NCBI RefSeq assembly: GCF_002531755.2
Contig: NZ_CP034999.1
Span: 434,001-498,000 of the forward strand
DNA: 64,000 nucleotides
Direction: 5' to 3'
Origin: Rhizobium acidisoli
GTDB lineage: Bacteria; Pseudomonadota; Alphaproteobacteria; Rhizobiales; Rhizobiaceae
The notes beneath the pieces were generated by a model. That model had not been told where the DNA came from and searched no databases. It was given only the letters and a program-made list of their open reading frames with translations. Made by a program: the position numbers and the translations under genes. Positions within the stretch are counted from its first letter, which is position 1; every line of letters starts with the position of its first letter. Below are positions 44,913 to 51,990 of this stretch, one piece after another.

Positions 44913-45494
44913 TATCTTCGACCCGACTCTCGGATCGACCATGTTGATGGTGATCGTCAAGTGATCAGCATTCATGTCAGCAAGCTCTCCGAGACGGTCC
45001 GGCAGTGCCAGACCGTTGGTTGAAAGACACAGCTTGATATCGGGGTTCTCTGTGGCTCCGCGTTCAAATGTCGCCTTTGTATTCTTCCGGTCATAACAGG
45101 CATCGCCTGTTCCGGCGATAAAGAGCACGGGAAGCTGAGGGACTTCATTGGCGACCGCAACGACCTTTCGCAGCGCCTGGTCAGGCGTCAGCTTTTCCGA
45201 GACGACCCTAGGCCGGCTTTCGTTGGCGCAGTCATATTTACGATTGCAGTAGTTGCACTGGATATTGCAGGCTGGTGCGACCGCGACGTGCATGCGCATG
45301 AAATAGTAGTGCGCTTCTTCTGAATAGCAGGAAAGCTCCTTGATCTTCTCCCAGACAGCCGGCTCCACGTCGTGCGGCTTTGCGGACGAACCGCACAATG
45401 ACGCGGCGCAAGCAGTGGACTTCGCTGTGGCCAGCAGCCGGTTCATGGCTGTCGTGCTGGTCAGGCTCTTGTGCGGAATCATTGGTGGGGACAT
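44913..45494 (-). pseudogene. nifB: nifB, 5' fragment
   Basis: NifB is the radical-SAM enzyme that makes NifB-co for the nitrogenase cofactor. Residues 1-194 are recognisable, with CNIQCNYC (the CxxxCxxC cluster motif at residues 76-83), KYDCANESRP and STNGLALPDRLGELADMN. Several usually conserved positions are changed (for example LFIAGTGDACYDRK). Similarity ends after NMVDPRVGSKI, near 44913. The rest of the roughly 500-residue protein is missing, so it is a non-functional second copy. Its NifA-type promoter is intact. Confidence 0.85.
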
Positions 45495-45531
45495 TGAAGG
45501 CTCCGTTGCTGCTTAACGTCGCGGTTCAAGA

Positions 45532-45547
45532 AGCAAGGGTCATGCCA
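45532..45547 (-). promoter_or_regulatory. Sigma-54 promoter of the nifB fragment
   Basis: On the minus strand TGGCAT-GACCC-TTGCT matches the -24/-12 consensus exactly. It lies about 38 bp upstream of the nifB start codon. Confidence 0.8.
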
Positions 45548-45620
45548 ATGCAAATCACTATTTTTTCAATATGTTAGCGTTTTTTGTCCGGTTCCCTCCA
45601 TTTGCGACCCGACATAGAGT

Positions 45621-45636
45621 TGTCAGGCATTTGACA
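45621..45636 (-). promoter_or_regulatory. NifA upstream activator sequence for nifB
   Basis: TGT-CAGGCATTTG-ACA is an exact TGT-N10-ACA, about 75 bp upstream of the -24 element. It sits in the nifA-nifB gap, its usual position in rhizobia. Confidence 0.8.
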
Positions 45637-45719
45637 ATAGACAGACACCGGTAAAATGGCAGCTCGCCTCGAGTGCATGAGTTGAGGAGGGCAGGTCGGG
45701 CCGTTCGACCACACCAGGC

Positions 45720-46205
45720 TTAGAACTTTCTTTCACCCCGATTTGATGCCCGCGGATGGCATAACCAACCTAAGGTGGAGTTAAGCCGAGAGGCGAGCCG
45801 CCTGGCCTGAACCCACCCAGATTTCTCCATCGCGTCGATCAGCCGTTCCCGCTCGGTCAGACGCGCACCGATTGCGAGCCAGGCAGGATCATTCGGATCA
45901 CAGGCTTTGGAGGAGGCTTCGCCGAGGCAGGCGCCGGCGCGCCCGGCGGCCGCAAACGGGGATCCAGTCGACATTCGGCTCTTTCTGGCGAACTCGTCAA
46001 TCGCATTGTTGCCGAATGGACCGTTAGCTCCCTTCCACACAAGCGCAGAGAGGCACTGGCTGTTCTTGCAGGCAAAATCCAACGGAGCAATGGTCCTTGA
46101 TTGCGCGAGAGTTGCTGTCTTACGCACGCGGTTTCAAGTTCACAGACGTTCCCTGGGAAGCGGCTTTGCGAGGCCAGGTCAAGCGCCGACGGCGCGAATG
46201 TCCGT
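45720..46205 (-). pseudogene. nifA: nifA, 3' fragment
   Basis: NifA is the sigma-54 enhancer-binding activator of nif genes. The minus strand holds the end of its AAA+ domain (FPGNVCELE, for the usual WPGNVRELE). After a one-base loss come RKTATLAQSRTIAPLDFACKNSQCLSALVWKG, the cysteine-bearing linker of rhizobial NifA, and ARLTERERLIDAMEKSGWVQA, the start of the DNA-binding domain. The last helices are out of frame. Only about 160 codons remain. It precedes the nifB fragment in the normal nifA-nifB order. Confidence 0.75.
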
Positions 46206-46258
46206 TCGCAGATGCACCGAACGCCACTTTCAACTCAAGACTAGACTTGCGACGGGCC

Positions 46259-46540
46259 ATGGACCACGAGAAAATGGTCGAATTGCATGATCGCGAAACG
46301 ATCCGCGACTGTCTCTATCGGTATTGCCGCGGGATAGACGGGCGGACGAGGCGGCGCTGCGCAGCTCCTTCTGGCTCGCGCAGGACAATCACGGAGCGTA
46401 TACGGGCTCCGCCGAGGCTTCACTGAGTTCGCGCTTGGTGTCTTCAAGACCGAACCGCCCAACATCCCCAGATCACGAAAGTTCTGATTGAGTTTATCAG
46501 CCCGACTGAAGCAGCTGTCAGAGCTACTTCACAGTGCAGC
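46259..46540 (+). pseudogene. SnoaL-like (NTF2-fold) protein fragment
   Basis: From ATG 46259 the frame reads MDHEKMVELHDRETIRDCLYRYCRGID and then, in another frame, [38 protein letters not shown] and VLIEFISPTEAAV. This is the start of a SnoaL-like or dioxygenase-small-subunit NTF2 fold. At least one frameshift is present and the C-terminal half is lost. Confidence 0.6.
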
Positions 46541-46667
46541 ATGAGGCGGGCCGTCGCAGACAGTCGCAGCAAGATTGCAGTCTCTAATCTTCGCCTGCGT
46601 CCTCCTAATAGAGGGGCGTATCAACTCGGCCGGCGGCGCAAAAAGTCATCACGATGACGGCAAACTT

Positions 46668-47555
46668 TTATCCGCGGTTCAAATTGAGTTGTTCGAAGTA
46701 CCAAGACGGGTCATCATCGGAAGAATCTGTCTCGACACTGGCTTCACTCGAATGCCCCTCGACACCTGCTTCATCGTCGCTAAGATAGCCCACGGTTTTA
46801 GAGAGATAACTCCAAGGTTTGTCTGCGCGCTGCCATCCACCCTTGCTATTCTTTATCCACTTGTCGGGATGTTGCGTAGGGTCGAGCACCCAGCGATTTT
46901 CACCCACGTCAACGAAACCCATCTGCTCAAGACGGGTTCCCATCTCTGGCGAAGCGGGACGTGACATGATCAACGGCTGTTCGCCGTCGAGTTGAAGTTG
47001 ATGTTCGAGCAGAATATCGCCAGCGTTCTCGACAAGCGGATGAGTAACGCGAAGGTCTACAATCGACGTGATTCTTTTTCGACCGGGAAATAGTTCCCGC
47101 CACGGCTCGTTTTCGATGCTAAATCCATCCTCTGTTCTTAAAAGCCCAACGCTTCGTTCTCCCAGATCATAGCTGAAATATCGCGCGCTGGGCGTATCAT
47201 CGTCGGTGCCGCCGTAGAGTCGAGCGATGGTAGCCGCACGCAGGGCTTTAGAGGACACGAAGGGCGAGTACTCTTGTGGATTGACGGAAATGTGCTTGAT
47301 ATCATCACCGTAAAATTCCCTCACTTTTCTGGCAAATGTAGATCTGTCGAGCACCTTAATTGGAGGTTCGGAAGAGAGCGAGTATGGCCGCGTTGGCGAC
47401 GAAGGCGAACGAGCATTGGGATCTGGCGTTGATCGGGACGGCATGCCCGTAAGTGTTTGTGCCCCGGTCATATTCTCGATCCACCCCGCCATGGCCCGGG
47501 TGCGATCATCTTCCTCGGAAATGTTGTAGCGCAGCGATCGTTCTGAGTTATCCAT
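46668..47555 (-). CDS. NopP-like type III effector
   Basis: The 295-residue product has no signal peptide. The N-terminal 75 residues are Ser/Pro/Arg-rich with WIENMTGA at 25-32, typical of a T3SS-delivered protein. The body (GLLRTEDGFSIENEPWRELFPGRKRITSIVDLRVTHPLVENAGDILLEHQL, then MGFVDVGENRWVLDPTQHPDKWIKNSKGGWQRADKP) resembles, from memory, the NopP family of rhizobial effectors, including its GNAT-like region. The C-terminus is acidic and serine-rich. NopP is phosphorylated by plant kinases and controls host range. It stands alone, and a candidate tts box lies upstream. An unrelated effector family is the alternative. Confidence 0.55.
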   Translation of the reverse strand: MDNSERSLRYNISEEDDRTRAMAGWIENMTGAQTLTGMPSRSTPDPNARSPSSPTRPYSLSSEPPIKVLDRSTFARKVREFYGDDIKHISVNPQEYSPFVSSKALRAATIARLYGGTDDDTPSARYFSYDLGERSVGLLRTEDGFSIENEPWRELFPGRKRITSIVDLRVTHPLVENAGDILLEHQLQLDGEQPLIMSRPASPEMGTRLEQMGFVDVGENRWVLDPTQHPDKWIKNSKGGWQRADKPWSYLSKTVGYLSDDEAGVEGHSSEASVETDSSDDDPSWYFEQLNLNRG

Positions 47556-47663
47556 GGCGGTCTCTCCTGAGAGTGAAAGGTGTGATGAAGCGCATCCTTT
47601 TCAGTCGCTTCACATGTGGGAACGGTGCGCTCACTGTCCGGCCTATAAAGCGGATACGTGACT

Positions 47664-47690
47664 GCTAAGCTTCGATGAAGCGGGGGGTAC
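47664..47690 (-). promoter_or_regulatory. Candidate tts box upstream of the NopP-like gene
   Basis: On the minus strand CGCTTCATCGAAGCTTAG partly matches the tts-box core CTTNTCGAAAGCT and lies about 110 bp upstream of the gene. The flanking GTCAG and CCTA elements are not clear. Confidence 0.3.
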
Positions 47691-47728
47691 GCGTTGCATG
47701 CGCGGCTCCTGGTCTCGCCTAGAGGGGA

Positions 47729-48186
47729 CTAAACTTCCGTGAACTGGGCGGAAAGACGACCTGCGGGGCCCATATAGCCCGATGCGATCACTGGTTCTGC
47801 CAGCGTCGTCCGGACCCGCTCGGGAAGCTGCTCACAGCCGGTTGTCGTCCGCGAGCTTCTGGAGCTCTGGCGGAACAGTGCCGGCGCCTTGGCCAGCCGC
47901 AGTGATTGTAGTTGCATTAACATCGCCAGCGTCCATCCACGTTATAGTTCGTCTTACCGCCTCCAGCCGCTCCTCGTCTCCTCCTGATTCCTTTCCTCAG
48001 CCCAAGCATCGAGGATTCGTGAAAGCGTGGTCCCTTCGCCAAACCATCGTCGAAGTCCGTCGGAGGTGTCTGCGCCGCGGCAGGGCTAAGATTAGCTTGA
48101 ATGTTAGAGGTGTCCTCGGAGGATTTACCGCCCCGCGGGCCTGTTCTGTGTTCACCGCTGTTGGTCTCCAATTGCAGATTACGCAT
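47729..48186 (-). pseudogene. LRR (NopM-like) effector, 5' remnant
   Basis: From ATG 48186 an effector-like Ser/Thr/Pro-rich N-terminus of about 60 residues (MRNLQLETNSGEHRTGPRGG...) is followed, across frames, by RILDAWAEERNQEE and the beginning of an LRR (VPPELQKLADDNRL). This is the same arrangement as the LRR effector at 13.7-14.7 kb. Several frameshifts and the loss of the LRR array make it a relic. Confidence 0.4.
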
Positions 48187-48620
48187 ATGCTAGCGCAACC
48201 GGACTGGCCGCCACCATGCAAAATCGATATTCCAAAATGCTTTGGAAAAGCGGATCCACGGAGTCCCCTTAGGTGGTGAAGGCTCTGAGGAGTAGGTGGG
48301 CATCAGTGGTTTTTCGGCAGGGTCGGGTGGTTCAAGCACAGCCCGATAGAAGGCCACTGATGACCAATGAGATGATGGACCTCCGCTCGGGAATACGTCA
48401 TGCCAAGCTGATAGCTGCTTGGCGGCGCAAGTCCCATCCGGCCAAAGTCCCATCCGGCCAAGGTCACAGCGGCGAAGCCGGGGCGAGTCTTGCGGGCGTC
48501 GCGGTAGCGGGGGGCTGAAGTGTAGACAGATACGGGTGCGGGAATGAGCCTCGAAAGTTGAATGATCACGGAAGGCCGAGTGGGTTCTGTAGAGCGACAA
48601 TCTGGCTGAGTCTCACCTTG
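48187..48620. other. No gene recognised
   Basis: Overlapping frames on both strands lack motifs. A segment near 48517-48555 recurs at about 59381-59420, so part of this stretch belongs to the duplicated array. Confidence 0.35.
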
Positions 48621-48629
48621 TTTGCCGCC

Positions 48630-48755
48630 GCGCACTGAGGCGGTGAAATCAGAAAGGCCGGCGGATGGATTGGTTGGAATTGGAAATCCTGACGGCACCC
48701 TTCACGCTGCATGTTCCACACATCACCCGAAACTGCTTAAATGAAGGCCAATTTT
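48630..48755 (+). pseudogene. Group II intron RT/maturase C-terminal scrap
   Basis: The strand encodes NQKGRRMDWLELEILTAPFTLHVPHI. Fuller copies at 59896-60090 and 63322-63514 extend upstream to LDGFCQQLHRIWFRCLMRRN, resembling the end of intron-encoded reverse transcriptases (WYRTLRRRSQ...RPRI.HP). It is a relic carried along in the leader of the effector array. Confidence 0.4.
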
Positions 48756-48820
48756 AGCGGGCTCCGCATGGCAAGCGGCAAGCTGGCGAGCCTCTCAAGC
48801 CATGTGCCGGCCTGATGGTC

Positions 48821-48967
48821 GAGTGCAGACGATTGTCGGCAAGCCGTCGCATATAGCGTTCGGCCATGCCTTGAGGGCATGATTGGATCTGGCTTTAGCA
48901 TGCTGGGCGGCGGTCGGCAGGCATTAGGATCGAGGTTCCAAATTTGATTTCCGGAGGACCGGCATCG
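48821..48967 (+). promoter_or_regulatory. Conserved effector leader, copy 1
   Basis: About 150 bp directly upstream of the start are nearly identical before all five protease copies (51841-51990, 56257-56406, 60150-60298, 63569-63717). The block holds GATTGTCGGCAAGCC, weakly like a tts box; a CATGCC/GGCATG hairpin; and the ribosome-binding site CCGGAGGAC. It presumably carries the promoter. Confidence 0.5.
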
Positions 48968-51646
48968 ATGTACCCAAGACGAAACCAGCCGCGCGATGAC
49001 GATTCTCGCGAAGTAAGTGAGTGGATCGAAGGCGTGACCGGAGCTTTCGATACGGACGCCTGGATCCGGGACTACAATTCACTGAGACGAGACATGGAAC
49101 AGGATCTGAGCGACTTGCGCCTCGGTTCGCACGACAGTGACGCCGGCGATCGTGTGCCGCGTCGCAGATCCGTGGGCGGTTCGATGCGAGTGACGCCGCA
49201 GTCGCGGGCGCCGGAGAACTCGTTGAGCGGCGCCCGCCACAGCATAGACGTCTCTCGGGCGGGCTCCAGCAGCTTGCGATTCGGCGGCTCGGGGAGCAAG
49301 ACATCGAGCAATATGGCGGAGGCGGGCGAAGTCGCCGCGCCGCCGCAGGGCAAAAGCCGCGGATTTAAGTCGCGCATGGCGTCAGGGTTCAAGAAGGCGT
49401 TCGGATTGAGCAGCGGCAAGACGTCGTCGCGGGGTTCGGGGCAGCAAGACGTCGATGCCGCAACGGAGACTCACGTGGTCTCAACCAAGGTTCGCGTCGA
49501 TTACGCCAAGCGTGGTCGCCCCGCCGACCGGGACATGCATCCCGATGACGAGTCCCGCATCAACCAGTTCGCGGAAGCAGTCCGAGACTACGAAATTCTA
49601 CCCGACGGTAGCATCGGCCGAGGGGACGGAAGGGTTCCCGAGCGTACCGTCGAGAACAATTTAGGGATTCTTAGGGGGTTCGCTCGTTGGCTCCGAGCAG
49701 AGAACAGAGATTCGATGGCTTCTCGGCTTTTAAACGATCCAGATTCACTAGCCGTTGATATCGCGGATTATTGGGCAAGCGGTGGGGATGGTCAGGACCG
49801 TCTTAAGTCAGCACTGTCTCATTTCAGGAGGCTCGGGCCTGAGGGGCAAGAACTCCAAGCCGTTGGACCTGGGCCGCGCCTGATGGGGCGCCAGATACAT
49901 GATCCTTATCCCGACGACGCCCTCATCATTGATAGCTTGGCCAAGGAAGAGGTCCCGAATTCTCGGAAAAATGCCAGTGGGCAACGAAAGTTTAGCGCTT
50001 GGCTCAAAAGGGAGGGCAGGGAGAGCATAGTCAGCCGGCTCAACGGCAGTGATGAGCAGCGACGGTCGTTGAAGGAGGATTTTAGGGCCTTTACCAAGGA
50101 GGAAGGAAAAAAAGTGGTCGTGGGTTTCGATCGGCTGCGGCAGTATCTAGGCGCCGAGTCGCAGTTGAAACAGCATCATCCTTATCCCGACGACGCCCGC
50201 ATCATTGATGACCTAGCCAAGGAAGAGCTGAGCAAGCTCGGATCGGACTCGACTTCCAAGAGGAATGTTGTCTGGAGTCTGGCCAGCAATCGACGAAAGT
50301 TTAGCGATTGGCTCCAAAGGGAGGGCAGGGAGAGCATAGTCAGCCGACTCACCGGTACTGATGAGCAGCGACAGTCGTTGAAAAAAGATTACCAAGACTT
50401 CACCGAAGCCATGGGAAAAAACCTCACCATATCTTTCAAGCGGCTTCGGCAGTACCAGCAAGTCGTTGAGGCGAACGCAGCGTCGGGGTTGTCCCCTGAG
50501 CAGGCAAGTGGCCGGGAACCGGCCGGTCTGGACGGCCGTTCGGATCCACGTGCCGAGTTCAGATCAAGTTCGCCGCTGCAGCAGGTTGATCCATCGATCG
50601 AAGGCCGCAGCGGATTGTCGCTCGACCATACCGAATGGCTGGGCGACCAGCATATCCAGACGGATTATGAGCTGCTAATGCAGGACTTGCAGCGAAACGA
50701 TCCGGATCTCGCCGCCAGGACGCGGCTTATCGATCCCCTGATAGCCCATTATCATCTGCGCCTGGGCGATGAGAGCACCGCGCTGAGCGCTTTCCAGCGC
50801 ATCGTTAATGATCAGAATGGAAGAGATACAGCCGACTTCCTGTTCCTTCCAGTGAGCGATGCCAGTGCTTCGGATCCTGATCGCCGCGGCACCCATTGGT
50901 CGCTGCTACTCGTTGACCGTCGCAACCGCGAGGGGCCGGCTGCCTATCACTATGACTCCTTCCGGGGACAGAACAACGAGTTTGCAGCAATGCTCGCACA
51001 AAGGTTGGGTACCCGTCTGGAGCCCGTCCGCATGACCCAACAGCGCAACGACTATGATTGCGGAGTCTTCGTGGTTGACGGCACGCGGGCGCTCGTTAGA
51101 CGACTGGCGCGAAGAGGCCGGCCAGCCGTGCTGCACCTCGACAACCTCGTCGCCGATCGGGAGCAACTCCAACGACGTCTGAGCACCGCGCCCAACGGTG
51201 CTCGAGCGGGGGCTGCGGCGGCTGGACCGGAGTCCTCCACACAGATCGCCGATCCCGCAGAGTTTTGGCATGGAGTGGGTCAACCCGGCCAGCTTCCCGA
51301 TAGCTGGAATACAGCGACCTTCCGGCAGGATTTGCCATCAGCCGCCTATTCACCGGTGCAAAGCGTCAATCCGCCAGACGCACCATGGGAGCAAAGCTTG
51401 GGGGCATCGATCTTCGGCACCCCACAGTACATGCTGCCTGTGGACGACTTGGGAGAAGCTGTCCCTCCGAGCTGGCAACACCGCAATCAACCGGCACCGG
51501 CTGGCCTTCGGCTTGCAATGTCCTATTATGAGTTGCTGCCGAGCGCGGACAAACCCCAGACCAGCATCACTATCCATGGTGTGCCCTACACGGCCACTCT
51601 GGGGCCATCAGGCAGGGAGAACGACATTTACCTTTTCCTGCAATAG
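48968..51646 (+). CDS. NopD/XopD-like SUMO protease effector, copy 1
   Basis: The 892-residue protein is a probable T3SS effector that removes SUMO from host proteins. The start is ATG 48968 behind GGAGG. It has a Ser/Arg-rich N-terminus with WIEGVTGA (19-26). Next come one divergent and two standard helical units of about 90 residues (PYPDDALIIDSLAKEE...KFSxWLxREGRESIxSRL...FDRLRQYLGAESQL). The C48 peptidase domain spans about 560-730: THWSLLLVDRR (His643), YHYDSF (Asp663), TQQRNDYDCGVFV (Gln691/692, Cys698). The tail has ADPAEFWHGVGQPG and ends IYLFLQ. All catalytic residues are present. Confidence 0.85.
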   Translation: MYPRRNQPRDDDSREVSEWIEGVTGAFDTDAWIRDYNSLRRDMEQDLSDLRLGSHDSDAGDRVPRRRSVGGSMRVTPQSRAPENSLSGARHSIDVSRAGSSSLRFGGSGSKTSSNMAEAGEVAAPPQGKSRGFKSRMASGFKKAFGLSSGKTSSRGSGQQDVDAATETHVVSTKVRVDYAKRGRPADRDMHPDDESRINQFAEAVRDYEILPDGSIGRGDGRVPERTVENNLGILRGFARWLRAENRDSMASRLLNDPDSLAVDIADYWASGGDGQDRLKSALSHFRRLGPEGQELQAVGPGPRLMGRQIHDPYPDDALIIDSLAKEEVPNSRKNASGQRKFSAWLKREGRESIVSRLNGSDEQRRSLKEDFRAFTKEEGKKVVVGFDRLRQYLGAESQLKQHHPYPDDARIIDDLAKEELSKLGSDSTSKRNVVWSLASNRRKFSDWLQREGRESIVSRLTGTDEQRQSLKKDYQDFTEAMGKNLTISFKRLRQYQQVVEANAASGLSPEQASGREPAGLDGRSDPRAEFRSSSPLQQVDPSIEGRSGLSLDHTEWLGDQHIQTDYELLMQDLQRNDPDLAARTRLIDPLIAHYHLRLGDESTALSAFQRIVNDQNGRDTADFLFLPVSDASASDPDRRGTHWSLLLVDRRNREGPAAYHYDSFRGQNNEFAAMLAQRLGTRLEPVRMTQQRNDYDCGVFVVDGTRALVRRLARRGRPAVLHLDNLVADREQLQRRLSTAPNGARAGAAAAGPESSTQIADPAEFWHGVGQPGQLPDSWNTATFRQDLPSAAYSPVQSVNPPDAPWEQSLGASIFGTPQYMLPVDDLGEAVPPSWQHRNQPAPAGLRLAMSYYELLPSADKPQTSITIHGVPYTATLGPSGRENDIYLFLQ

Positions 51647-51990
51647 GGTGGAGATGGATCGAGCAATAGATGCCAGTTGTTCTTGAAAAAGCACCAAACC
51701 GTTGAGAGAGAATCCGTTTTTACGCGGCCACGTGCAGCGCGCCAACCCAGATGAGACGATCCCCAGTGCCGGGGGCGGCATCGAATGGCGGGCTCCGCAT
51801 GGCAAGCAGCAAGCTGGCGAGCCTCTGTGACGGCCTGATGGTCGAGTGCAGACGATTGTCGGCAAGCCGTCGCCATATGGTGTTCGGCCATGCCTTGAGG
51901 GCATGATTGGATCTGGCTTTAGCATGCTTGGCGGCGGTCGGCAGGCATTAGGATCGAGGTTCCAAATTTGATTTCCGGAGGACGGCATCG
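51647..51990. repeat. Spacer between copies 1 and 2 (duplicated block plus leader)
   Basis: A block of about 135 bp starting GGTGGAGATGGATCGAGC recurs after copies 2 (from 55978) and 3 (from 59168), and in truncated form after copy 4. It is followed by the conserved leader. The spacer is part of the duplicated unit. Confidence 0.75.
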
